From Prorocentrum cordatum (Eukaryota > Sar > Dinophyceae > Prorocentrales > Prorocentraceae), in contig CAUYUJ010001336.1 of the NCBI GenBank assembly GCA_963575745.1, positions 1,330,176 through 1,350,175 of the forward strand: a stretch of DNA of 20,000 nucleotides, read 5' to 3'. Every line of letters begins with the position of its first letter. Positions within the stretch are counted from its first letter, which is position 1. Of this stretch, positions 8,447 through 16,929 are shown piece after piece. The position numbers were made by a program, and so were the translations under genes. A model generated the notes under the pieces. The model ran no database searches, was not told the DNA's origin, and saw only the letters and a program-made list of their open reading frames with translations.

Positions 8447-11400
8447 CGGGATGGCGCGTCGGCGGGGTTGTCCTCCGACGCGATGTAGCCAAGCATGACG
8501 TAGCAGCCTGTCGCCCAGCACAAGGCCCCCCAGCGCTTGACGTGCATCCGCAGGACCCTGCTGCTGCTGCGGCCCTTTGTCAGCACCGAAGCGGCGACTT
8601 GGCTGTCGATCAGGTGTAGCATGCGCCCGGGGCGGCCCGTGCCCGACCGCAGCCTCCACTTGATGGTGTTCACGGCCGCCTGGATCTCGAGGGCGTTGAT
8701 GTGCTTCCCGATCCCAGCACGCCACCGGTAACTTGAGATCACCTTCCACGTCCAGACGCTGGGCTCGAGCGACACGCGCGGCCACGCGCGGTGCCGGAAC
8801 GGGAGGTGCACGTCCAAGCGCACGTCCGTGCCCCCTCTCTCCGCGATAGACAGGTAGTGCCGCACGAGCTGCTCCGCCTCGGGCTCGTACTGGTAGTCGT
8901 CGCCCTGGTGGTAGACCGCGCTGTCGTTCCACGGGGCCCTGCACTTGCCCGTGCGGCACAGGGCATGGGGCTCCCACAGCTGTGGCTGGAACTCGTCCGC
9001 GACCAGGGAGTGCTGCAGCAGCCATGAGACCGCATAGACTGAGAAGCTATTCCCAAGCAGGAAGCAGCGCGTGGTCTCGAGGCTCGAGCCAGACCCGTCT
9101 TTTACGGCACACTCGGTGTATCCTCGATCGAACCCCAGGAGGACCTCTCTCTCTTCTGCCGACGGGGGGCGGAGCTCCATGGTGGCCTCATGCTGGAGTA
9201 GGCAGGCGTTCTCGTAAAGGCCGACGTGGTAACGATGATCGTCCTTTTTCCAACGAGCCTTCGCTTCGGGGCTGGCCCGAGCAATTCCAGCAGGTCGAGT
9301 AGGCTGTAACAAAGAGGGCCTAGCACAGACTAGCGTCGGCACAGGCAGCGGGCCACCATTCCAGATCCAGCCAGGGGAGGTCCAGGGCAGCTCCACGCGC
9401 GCCGCGCCGTCGGAGATGACATCGACGAAGTGCCCCATGTCCTTGTAGCTATAGCCCTTGCACGGCAACAAACGCCACGAGAGCCAGTACAACCGCGGCC
9501 TTCTGTTGGGGACCAGGCAACTGCTGCAGAACCGATAGGGTGTGACCTGGAGCTCGCTAGAGATGCGCTCGATGTCCTCGAATGGCATGGAGGCGACGTT
9601 CTCGATGAGGGAGCGGACCTTCCCAGGGAACGCGGCGTTCAGCAGCCCCAGGATTCGCGGTATCTCGCGAAAGAGAGCGCTCTTCTGGCCCTCGAGCCCC
9701 CTCCTGCCGAACATCAGCCTCGACAGGTCTTGGCATGGACTGCCGGCGCCACAGTAGACCACGTCGACGATCCCGCCGAAGAGCTGGACCAGCTTGTCAA
9801 TGTGTTGAGCCCCAACGTCTTTGATGTTCCCCCAGTCGATGAGGCCGGGCCACCTCTTCCTGGCGACCCTGCGCGCGCTGGGGTCAACCTCCGACGAGAC
9901 GTAGCCAATGATTTTCGTGCGGAGCCTTGAGAGCGAGACGATCATGCCCCCGATGCCGTCGAACAGCCCTATGACCAGGACAGCAGGTATCTTATCACCA
10001 GCAGGGGGCGGCAAACCAGGGTTCCTCGACTCCCACGCTCGCCAAAGCGACGCCTCGCCCAGCAGCAGACGGCCCGCCATGAGGTGTTGCCTGCCCTCCT
10101 GGTCTGTAGCGGCAGCAGCCGTCAGCTTCGAGAGGGCCTCGGGGCACAGCCTCAGTGACGTGCAGGCGCCTCCGCCATCCTCCGAGGCGTCAGAGCAGGT
10201 AACCCCCGCATCGACCTCCGCGCGAAGGTCCGTGAAGGCAAGCGGGAGGAGGCCCACGCCGCTGAGGATCTCCTCGGTCATCTCCGAGTTGACCCAGCCA
10301 GAGTGAGTGCCATCCGCGAACTTCCAGACCTCGTTGAGGATGCAAAAGAGGACGCGCCTGAACTCCAAAGCCCTGACGAGCTTGCCCAGGAGCACGAGCA
10401 TGGTCTTCCAGTAGACCCAGTCCTTGGTCACCAGCAGGGCCCCCAAGAGCATGGTCTCGAAGAGCCTCATGAGAGGTGCCGAGACGCGCCCGCGCAGACC
10501 ATCCACGAGCACGCCCATCCTCTCGACCTTCGTCTCCCCGAGGTGGGCCTTGCGTTCGGCCCAGGCCACGCCGTTGCGCTGGTAGGAAGCCCTCTGTCGC
10601 TTCTGGTAAGCAGAGCCGACGCCGACCTCCCCCTCGGTGTCGTTCACGATCCTGGGGGCATCGAAGTCGTCGATGAAGAACTGGTGCCAAGACCTGCAAC
10701 CGCCCACCTGAGCAATGGGGAGCGGCTTGTCCCTCCTCCACTCATCAACCTCAGGCAGGCCCGCTCCAGCGGGGGGGGGGCGCAGGCCCAGGCGTCTATG
10801 AAGGTGTTGGAATAACGTGACGGCCAGCAGCCAGCCCATCGGTATAACGGCTGAGCACACATGCACCGTCTTCAGATCTGGGCGGCCCACGAGGCGGCCG
10901 GGGACGCGGCCCTTCAACGTCGTGAAGCTGCGCCAGGCCCGCGGGATCTTCCAGACAAAGAAGGCACCCTGCTGGTCGTCACCCGACCAGAGCAAGACGC
11001 GCTGGCCCTCCAACACCACCGTAACCCAAGAGGTCGAGGCCGTCAGCGTCGACAGGTCCTGGGTCATGATCTTCAGGTAACTATTCGCTGGCACCATGTT
11101 CATGATGAAGCGGCACTGCCTCTGCTCACCAGCCTCGGGCACGCCCCTTTTCTCAACTGCGAAGGCGCCGTTGAGCACGGGGACGCCGTCCGCCCGAAAG
11201 ATCCGCTCGTCCTGTATGGCCTCCACGATCCCGAGCGAGTACAAGTGGCCAACGATCCTCGCCCACTCCGCAGGCGAGTCGACCAGCAGCCTCGCCTTCG
11301 GAACCTCAGAAGGCCACTGGGCACGTGGCAGGAGGGCCACCGACGGGTCGCCCAACCAGGTGAGCACCTCAGGGCTGACATGAGCACGAGGGTCCAGCCG

Positions 11401-12105
11401 GCCAGCGACATCAGCTGCTGGTAGGCCAGGTCGTAGTTCTCCCAGCCTCAGGGGCAGCGCACGCGTGCCACTGTCGATGTCGTAAGCGCTGGACGCCCGC
11501 GTCGTGATCTCACTAAGGAGGGGCAGCTGAACCCTGCCAAGGTCGCCCCTGAGGAAATACGAGACAGCCTCCCTCATGACCTCGACGGCGTTGGCCTGAG
11601 CGGCAGAGTAGTGCGAGTGGTGGCCCCACGCCTCCCCCCCGCACGTGCCCGCATACTGGTAGTTCGTGAGCATAACCTGGATGAAGAGCCACAGTTCGGC
11701 AGCGACAGCGCAAGCAGAGGGCCCATCAAAATCGGGCCCAGGTTCACCCGAGGGCCCCGCCGCTGACCCCCTCGACGTACCCTTCCAGGCCCTGGCACTG
11801 TCCAATGATGGAGCAGCAAGAGGCAGCACATCACGAAACCTCTGCCCCTGCTGCTGCGGTGAATGCGCGTGGTGAAGAAAACCCCGACAGAACCTGCCCA
11901 GCCTGCCAGGGTGTGTGAACATAGCATCTGTCAGCCAGAGCGCGAAGGTGAGCGGGGTCATGCCATCCTCGAGGGCCGCAGCAAGCCTGGACTTCCAGGC
12001 CCTCAGGTCGGACATGCTAGTGAGCGTCCAAGGCCAGCTCGCTCCGCCGCTGGCACACGACGAATTAGCCTCGGTGGCGTGCGTCACCGCCGAGGTGCCG
12101 CCCAT
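8281..12105 (-). CDS. Pol polyprotein: reverse transcriptase, RNase H and inserted C5 DNA methyltransferase
   Basis: 1274 residues from the ATG at 12105, which overlaps the end of the upstream frame by 22 nt. The open frame extends further upstream to 12630, but that part overlaps ORF1 out of frame. Reverse transcriptase: motif A-like GDDQQGAFF (about 375-383), motif B-like VIPMGWLLAV (420-429), motif C FIDD (477-480). A first RNase H strand, CSDASEDGGGAC, follows at 637-648. Next comes a complete C5 methyltransferase: GLFDGIGG (713-720), GSPCQDLS with the catalytic Cys (788-795), ENV (835-837), NRRPRLYW (867-874), LLGNSFSV (1016-1023). RNase H then resumes: INALEIQAA (1136-1144), LIDSQVA (1165-1171), SEDNPADAPSR (1210-1220). 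Beyond about 1222 the frame reads Arg/Ser-rich noise because the real sequence continues in the recombinase frame. The element would copy its RNA into DNA and could methylate CpG sites. Confidence 0.92.
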   Translation of the reverse strand: MGGTSAVTHATEANSSCASGGASWPWTLTSMSDLRAWKSRLAAALEDGMTPLTFALWLTDAMFTHPGRLGRFCRGFLHHAHSPQQQGQRFRDVLPLAAPSLDSARAWKGTSRGSAAGPSGEPGPDFDGPSACAVAAELWLFIQVMLTNYQYAGTCGGEAWGHHSHYSAAQANAVEVMREAVSYFLRGDLGRVQLPLLSEITTRASSAYDIDSGTRALPLRLGELRPGLPAADVAGRLDPRAHVSPEVLTWLGDPSVALLPRAQWPSEVPKARLLVDSPAEWARIVGHLYSLGIVEAIQDERIFRADGVPVLNGAFAVEKRGVPEAGEQRQCRFIMNMVPANSYLKIMTQDLSTLTASTSWVTVVLEGQRVLLWSGDDQQGAFFVWKIPRAWRSFTTLKGRVPGRLVGRPDLKTVHVCSAVIPMGWLLAVTLFQHLHRRLGLRPPPAGAGLPEVDEWRRDKPLPIAQVGGCRSWHQFFIDDFDAPRIVNDTEGEVGVGSAYQKRQRASYQRNGVAWAERKAHLGETKVERMGVLVDGLRGRVSAPLMRLFETMLLGALLVTKDWVYWKTMLVLLGKLVRALEFRRVLFCILNEVWKFADGTHSGWVNSEMTEEILSGVGLLPLAFTDLRAEVDAGVTCSDASEDGGGACTSLRLCPEALSKLTAAAATDQEGRQHLMAGRLLLGEASLWRAWESRNPGLPPPAGDKIPAVLVIGLFDGIGGMIVSLSRLRTKIIGYVSSEVDPSARRVARKRWPGLIDWGNIKDVGAQHIDKLVQLFGGIVDVVYCGAGSPCQDLSRLMFGRRGLEGQKSALFREIPRILGLLNAAFPGKVRSLIENVASMPFEDIERISSELQVTPYRFCSSCLVPNRRPRLYWLSWRLLPCKGYSYKDMGHFVDVISDGAARVELPWTSPGWIWNGGPLPVPTLVCARPSLLQPTRPAGIARASPEAKARWKKDDHRYHVGLYENACLLQHEATMELRPPSAEEREVLLGFDRGYTECAVKDGSGSSLETTRCFLLGNSFSVYAVSWLLQHSLVADEFQPQLWEPHALCRTGKCRAPWNDSAVYHQGDDYQYEPEAEQLVRHYLSIAERGGTDVRLDVHLPFRHRAWPRVSLEPSVWTWKVISSYRWRAGIGKHINALEIQAAVNTIKWRLRSGTGRPGRMLHLIDSQVAASVLTKGRSSSRVLRMHVKRWGALCWATGCYVMLGYIASEDNPADAPSRKVWQLRGSRRKPRGSSGCEAPRGSLILGSARSRSRGTVSPSRSSSPSPSRVASR

Positions 12106-12482
12106 GGAGCGGCAGTCTTCTGCTTGGCGGCCTGGTTCTGCGAGCCCTCGCCCTCCAGGATGACCTTGCGAGCACCGCCCTGCACTGGCGGCGCCTGCCT
12201 CTTGGGGCCGTCGCCCCGCATGAGCAGCGCCAGGCGCTGCCGGTACTTGCCCTGCGTCTCGCCGTCCTTCTTGGGGTTCTGCAGCTTCAATTCCTTGAAA
12301 GTCCTGGAGGGCCTGTCCGTCGTCGGGGGGCGTGGAGGCTGGCGACTCGCGCCCGCCACCTCTGCAGTGCGAGCCGCCTCCTGAAAACCCCGACCTCCAG
12401 CTGGCCCACCAGTCGCCCCGTCGCTGGGGTGGCCTGCAGGGGTCGCTCCCATGCCGGGTGGAGCGGGCCCCCGGCCGAGTCC
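12084..12482 (-). CDS. In-frame extension of ORF1 after a TAG codon
   Basis: Directly after the TAG at 12485-12483, the same frame stays open for 132 residues to a TGA at 12086-12084. It begins Gly/Pro-rich. The part with RTFKELKLQNPKKDGETQGK, then a basic Gln/Arg/Lys-rich tail, looks like real coding sequence, better than the pol frame over the same bases. It is therefore probably the C-terminus of the gag-like protein, reached by stop-codon readthrough or cut off by a nonsense mutation; internal initiation at the ATG at 12452 is a third possibility. Basic tails of this kind often bind nucleic acid, but I see no zinc knuckle. It overlaps the pol ATG by 22 nt. Confidence 0.6.
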   Translation of the reverse strand, partial: GLGRGPAPPGMGATPAGHPSDGATGGPAGGRGFQEAARTAEVAGASRQPPRPPTTDRPSRTFKELKLQNPKKDGETQGKYRQRLALLMRGDGPKRQAPPVQGGARKVILEGEGSQNQAAKQKTAAPWAAPRR

Positions 12483-14075
12483 CTAGCCGACAGGCTTGAG
12501 CTTCCCCGCGAGCTCGGCGAGCTTCAATTCGCCGTACTCGATCTTCCTCAGAAGCTCCTCCTCCTCGATATTGATGGCAGCCATGTCGGCATCGGGAGGG
12601 ATGAGCTCCAGCCAGCGCGCGCTCCTCCAATGCTTATCCTTGCAGGCGAGCTGGCAGGCTTTGAACCTCTGCATGAGCATGTCCATGGCCTCCGGGAGCT
12701 TCCCTTGGATCAAGAGGTCCAGGGACTCGGACAGAGTGCGCATCTGCCTGAACATGTCCTCGCCGATTGCTGAAACAGGGTGCGAGACCAAGAAGGTGTT
12801 CAGCAGGAACTTGTTAACTATCGGAGGGAGCTCTTCCTCGGCGTCGTGCATGCCCTTTGTGCTGAGAAACTGATTGAGGTGCGACAAATGGGCCGTCAGC
12901 AGCTTCCCTGGAGTGTCGCGAGCAGTCCTCCTGAAGAACGCTCGTGAGGCAGCCAACGACTTCCCAGGCGTGAACTCCAAGCCGTCGGTGAGGCCGAAGC
13001 CCTCGATGCCCTCGGCAGGGGTGAGCGCGCCCAGCAGCGAGCGAAGGAGGTGAGCGGTAGACCCGCCGCCCTCACGCTCGGGCCCAGCGCCCGCCAGGCC
13101 TCCGCTGCCAGCTGCGCCCCCGTCCGCGGGCCCACGCCTGGGAGCCTTCGCCGCCCTCTCAGCCAGGATCTCATCCAGGGACTTCCTCTTGAGCGGGGCC
13201 CCCTCAGTAGCGGCACCTCGAGGCTCGGCGGCAGCGTCGCCCTCGGCGCCCAGACGACCCTTCAAGTCGCCCAGCCTCTTGCGGAGGAGCGCCTGCATCT
13301 CCTCGTCAGGGCGGCGCCCTGCAGGCTCCTTCGCAGCGGCGGCGGCGGCGGCCTCGAGCGGGGTCTCCCCGCCGGCGGTGCCGCGGGGGCGAACGCTCCC
13401 GCCAGGCAGCCCCGCGGGCTCCGACGCGGCCGCGGCAGGTGGCCGAGCCCGAGCGGGCGGCCGACCGCGCGCCTTTAAGGCGGCACGCCCAGGAGGGCCC
13501 GCGGCGGCGCCAGGCCCCTCCGCCTCGCGAGCGGCCTCGAGCTCACCCGCGGAGTCGACGACCTTGGCGGCGAGCCCGAACTCGTCCAGCTCGGCGGGCA
13601 CTAGCTCCTCGTCCACGGGATCCCCCAGCTCCTCCTCCAGCGGCTCGGGCCCCAGCTCGGCAGGCCAGCGCGCAGCAGGATTGCGTCGCCGGAACTGGAG
13701 GTACGCCTCCTCTACCGACTCAAGGACCACGAACTCGTCGACGTGCGTTACCTCCACGCCAGGGCCCGCCTCCGCAGCGCATAGGATGGCCGTCTCATCC
13801 TCTGGACAAAAATGGAGAACACGCTTTAACTTCCTGGCTCCAGGGGATCCCGCATTCTCCTCGTACCACTGCAAATACTGATCAGTGCAGAACAGGAACT
13901 CAGCGCGTGCGTACTGGCCGTGCTCGCTCGCCTCGTACAGGCTGGCGATCCGAAACACGGCCTCGCCCTGCACGGCGTCGGCGTCGTCATAGCACGTGAC
14001 CTGGATGAAGTCACCTGCCCGCACGGCGCGGCTCTCGCCCACGGCCGCCGCCGTGGCGCCCTCGCCGTCCGCCAT
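12483..14075 (-). CDS. ORF1, gag-like protein of the retrotransposon
   Basis: 530 residues, starting 72 nt inside repeat A1, so the leader is very short. It is the first gene of the element, where DIRS-type elements carry a structural (Gag-like) protein that packages the RNA. The N-terminus (about 18-128: GDFIQV, FRIASLYEA, ARAEFLF, LHFCPEDETAI, VDEFVVLES) has the strand pattern of a BAH-like module, a weak resemblance only. About 140-340 is acidic and then Ala/Gly/Pro/Arg-rich and probably disordered, with KRKSLDEILAERAAKAPRR at 296-314. About 340-530 is predicted helical (ASRAFFRRTARDTPGKLL, LLNTFLVSHPVSAIGEDMF, EEEELLRKIEYGELKLAELA) and is the likely capsid-like part. No CCHC zinc knuckle is seen. 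It ends in TAG, but the same frame stays open beyond. The gag assignment rests mainly on position. Confidence 0.75.
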   Translation of the reverse strand: MADGEGATAAAVGESRAVRAGDFIQVTCYDDADAVQGEAVFRIASLYEASEHGQYARAEFLFCTDQYLQWYEENAGSPGARKLKRVLHFCPEDETAILCAAEAGPGVEVTHVDEFVVLESVEEAYLQFRRRNPAARWPAELGPEPLEEELGDPVDEELVPAELDEFGLAAKVVDSAGELEAAREAEGPGAAAGPPGRAALKARGRPPARARPPAAAASEPAGLPGGSVRPRGTAGGETPLEAAAAAAAKEPAGRRPDEEMQALLRKRLGDLKGRLGAEGDAAAEPRGAATEGAPLKRKSLDEILAERAAKAPRRGPADGGAAGSGGLAGAGPEREGGGSTAHLLRSLLGALTPAEGIEGFGLTDGLEFTPGKSLAASRAFFRRTARDTPGKLLTAHLSHLNQFLSTKGMHDAEEELPPIVNKFLLNTFLVSHPVSAIGEDMFRQMRTLSESLDLLIQGKLPEAMDMLMQRFKACQLACKDKHWRSARWLELIPPDADMAAINIEEEELLRKIEYGELKLAELAGKLKPVG

Positions 14076-14147
14076 GCGGCCTGCAGAGGCGAGCTGCTAT
14101 CAGCTCGCTCGCGCGCCGACGTGCACCCTCGGTGCACAGAAAGACAT

Positions 14148-14231
14148 CAGAGCAAGAAAGCTGCGAGATAAGATCGGCGATTACTGCGGGACCCCCGAGA
14201 TACCCCAATGACCTGTAGTCATAAGTCTGAT
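14148..14231 (-). repeat. Split direct repeat A1 (5' end of the element)
   Basis: 84 bp identical to 7030-7113. The terminal AT (14230-14231) is ambiguous with the flanking (AT)n. Any promoter of the element would lie here or just downstream, but I recognise no core promoter motif. Confidence 0.95.
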
Positions 14232-14246
14232 ATATATATATATATA
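14230..14246. repeat. (AT)n tract, right flank of the retrotransposon
   Basis: Seventeen nt of alternating AT continue the tract that stops at 6725. This supports insertion of the retrotransposon into a pre-existing microsatellite. Confidence 0.9.
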
Positions 14247-14304
14247 GCCACCTAGCAAGAATTACACTTAGGGGTTTCTCAAGTGCTTCCTCAGAGACTC
14301 GGAA

Positions 14305-14412
14305 GGGTCCGCCGAAGGATTTCCACGCTGCCGCCTGTGGGCGCCCCGTGCGTTGGGTGGGTCCGCCAAGGTTTCGTCACGCTGCCGCCCGTGGGCGCCT
14401 CGTGGGCGCGCC
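14305..14412. repeat. 54-bp tandem duplication
   Basis: Two copies of a unit starting GGGTCCGCC and containing CACGCTGCCGCC(T/C)GTGGGCGCC, diverged by several substitutions. Confidence 0.8.
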
Positions 14413-14419
14413 GTGCGAG

Positions 14420-14720
14420 CGCCACGCTACGTAGCTCCCACCACGTAGATTGCAGCACGTAGCTTGCACCTCGTACTTGGTCCATACCAAGTAGGATGCC
14501 CAACAGAACTTACACTGCATCGCTCACACATCATAGTTCACACCACATCGCTGGCACCGCTCAGGTTGCACCGCGTAGCTTGCACGATATGGCTCGCACC
14601 ACACGAGTTGTACCACGTATATTTCGCCGCGTAGCTTACAACTCACACTGCACACCACGTGTATCGCACCGTCCATCGGAGCACCAGAAGCAACCCAGAA
14701 CTCACATGTCTACAGTGCAC
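14420..14720. repeat. Degenerate minisatellite, TGCACCACGTAGCT orientation
   Basis: Units such as CCACCACGTAGATTGCAGCACGTAGCTTGCAC recur every 14-18 bp with much drift. It is the reverse complement of the motif that dominates 14815-15475. Confidence 0.75.
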
Positions 14721-14814
14721 CATATCACGCCGGAGTTCGACGCATGCAAGCACACCTATAGTTTCCAATCGTTGCCACCATGGGCCCCAAACGGTGTGTC
14801 GCTCTAGCAATCTA

Positions 14815-15475
14815 TGTGGTGCAGTATCTTTTGCGCACTCGGCGTGGTATAGTATAGAACGTGCACGTTATGTTGTGCAATATATGTTGAGCAAGCCATG
14901 CGGTGCAATCGATGCGGCTCAAATAATGTTGTGCAGGCTATGTGGTGCAGAATAAATGGTGCACTCCAGGTTGGGCAAGACATGTGGTGCAAGTCTACGT
15001 GGTGCAACATAGATCGTGCAATGCCTGCTGTATACTCTATGTGGTGCAGCCTACGTCATGCAATCAATACCGTACAACGTGTGCGATGAAACCCAGGGTG
15101 TGCAGGCTATGTGGTGCAGCCTACGTGGCGCACTGTCGTGCAATCTACGTGGTGCACCCTGTTTGGTGCAATATATGCTGTGCCCTCTACAATGAGAACG
15201 TATATTAAGAATGAGTGGTAAGGGCGCATGACTCTTGGAGCCCGAAGTTATGATTTTTGGGCGACAGGCGACGAGTGAAAACAGCAAGGGACAGGCCGCA
15301 CTGGCAAGCACACAAGGGTGCTCTAGAACATGCGCACGTCCTTACTGGGCGCATTGACTCTATGGCGCGAAATGCAATCCATGTGGTGCAATCAGTGCGT
15401 CGCGATATAGGCTAGCCTATGTGGTGCAAAATATGTGATGCAACATATGTGATCCAGTGCTTGTGGTGCAATGAA
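14815..15475. repeat. Degenerate minisatellite, AGCTACGTGGTGCA orientation
   Basis: Units such as CTATGTGGTGCAG and CTACGTGGTGCAA recur every 15-20 bp at 14815-15195 and again at 15375-15475. A repeat-free gap at 15200-15370 holds nothing I recognise. With 14420-14720 it forms a large, imperfect inverted arrangement. Confidence 0.75.
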
Positions 15476-15499
15476 TCGACGGCGCCATCTATGTTGCGC

Positions 15500-15718
15500 A
15501 ATCCAGGGCGGCGACGAAGCGGCGACGGCGCGACGACATAGCCGCCAGACCGACAGACAGGCCCAGACGAAGGGCGGCGACGACGCGGCGACGGGACGGC
15601 AACGGCGGTCGCATAGCCGCCAGACCGAAGACACGGCCCAGACGACGGGCAGCGTCGAGTCGGCGACGGGGCGGCGACGGCGGCCACACAACCGCCAGAC
15701 CGAAGACACGGCCCAGCT
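15500..15718. repeat. 75-bp tandem repeat, about three units
   Basis: CCGCCAGACCGA occurs at 15542, 15617 and 15692, exactly 75 bp apart, followed each time by a GGCCCAG block and separated by GCGGCGACGG-rich sequence. As 75 is a multiple of three, the open frames through it (both strands) are repeat-driven. Confidence 0.9.
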
Positions 15719-15778
15719 CCTTCGAACAAAAACAGGCACTCCAGAATGCAAGCGCTGCTTTGGGAATGCATGTACGGA

Positions 15779-15806
15779 GGGAGAGAGAGAGAGAGAGAGA
15801 GAGAGA
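15779..15806. repeat. (AG)n microsatellite
   Basis: About 14 GA units. Confidence 0.9.
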
Positions 15807-16929
15807 AACAGAGACCGCGCACACAAGCTGTTTGGAGAACTTATGTTCGAGACAGAACTTCTGTTCAAAACTCTTACGCACTCTACAACCTGGGCGCGGG
15901 TGGACTGCGGTTGGGGTTCTCAGTTGAGACTGCCTTCGGTTTTCCTGGCAATGCGCATACCCTGTCGCTTGATGGCGGCTCTTCAACAGAGCGGGGCTCT
16001 CGCAAGACCCCTTCTTGGACCGGGTGATCTTACCCCTCGTCGCCGTCCTGAAGCTGGAAGCATGGACGGCAACTCCCTCTCGGCGCGGGCTTCTCAGCGG
16101 AGTTGCAAACCCATGGGGCGCCCGTCTGTCAAGGCAGGATTTGTTTCATGCTTGTCTCAGGAGGGCAAGTGGGACGGATGGGCGTATTGCAGCATCTTGG
16201 ATGGCTCCTCCTCGTCCATATCCTCCTCCTCTTCCCCGAAAAGTCTCCAGAAGCCCCCCGAAAGGCTCAGAAGCTCCGTGGGGGCCTCCGCGTATCCGTG
16301 GAGGCCCTGAAAGGCAGGAGCCGTCCAAGCACCTCGCCCCTCCAGCGCCCCTCGTGCCCCCCCCCCCCGCCCCGCAGGCGAGCCAGAGGCCTCTCCTGGG
16401 TACTGTGCCCTACTCCACCAGCTTCGCTTCCAAGAGCCTTCGCCCTCTGCCCCCCCCCCCTGTCGCCCTTCCGAAAGGAAAGCGAAGCCAGAGGCCCCCC
16501 CTATGCGCCTTCCAGCTCCTCCCCCCGAGAGCCAGCAAAAGCCTCCCCCTCCTGCTGCGCCCTCCTCGAGCGCAGCCCGCGGAGCGCCTGCGGGCTCGTG
16601 TTCGCCTGGTGCCAGCCACCGTGGCTGGGCGAGCTGCCCGAGGCTCCAACCGTGGGCAAAGCGGAACGGCAGGCCTGCTCAGAGAGGGGAGGGCCGGGGA
16701 TCGCCTGCTGTGCCCCCCCCCTCTGAAGGGGCCCCAGGACACACAAATTCGCCGGCCCGACGGGCCAGAGGCGTGCTAAGATCTCCGGTGACTGCTTTAC
16801 AACCTTTCTACTTCGCGCGCGCGGGGCGGCCCCTCGGGGCCCCCGGGCGGAAAGTACCCCGGCAAGGTCCCGAGAGAGTCCCGGGAGGAGTCACCAGGGC
16901 GCTCCAGCAGCGCACCAACGCGGCTCCGA
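15807..16929. other. Unassigned region with C-tracts and CCTCCT-rich patches
   Basis: Long open frames run through it on the plus strand (for example 15471-16310 and 16015-16779), but they overlap each other, begin in repeats, and have Pro/Ser/Arg-rich composition with no motif I recognise. I cannot support a gene here. C-homopolymers of 8-10 nt occur near 16360, 16450 and 16715. Confidence 0.4.

Larger units (their letters stand above)
6726..14229 (-). mobile_element. DIRS/PAT-like tyrosine-recombinase retrotransposon with a DNA methyltransferase
   Basis: On the minus strand the order is A1 (14231-14148), ORF1, ORF1 extension, pol, tyrosine recombinase, B1 (7389-7114), A2 (7113-7030), B2 (7001-6726). 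This A1-B1-A2-B2 split direct repeat is the signature of PAT/Ngaro-type elements that replicate through a circular DNA and integrate by a tyrosine recombinase. There are no LTRs and no target-site duplication. An AT dinucleotide is shared at all three junctions and the flanks are (AT)n. A1 and A2 are identical over 84 bp, and B1 and B2 differ at 2 of 276 positions, so insertion looks recent. The recombinase is frameshifted by a tandem duplication, so this copy probably needs help in trans. Confidence 0.92.

Noticed and set aside
9016-9975. Methyltransferase as a host gene next to a transposon
   Set aside because: It is in one uninterrupted frame with the reverse transcriptase and RNase H motifs on both sides, so it belongs to the element.
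12106-12630. N-terminal 175 residues of the open frame that contains pol
   Set aside because: They overlap ORF1 and its extension in another frame and read as Gly/Arg/Ala-rich noise; the ATG at 12105 is the better start.
15471-16310. 279-residue plus-strand frame
   Set aside because: It starts in the 75-bp tandem repeat and crosses the (AG)n run. The remainder has no recognisable motif, and overlapping frames are equally long.
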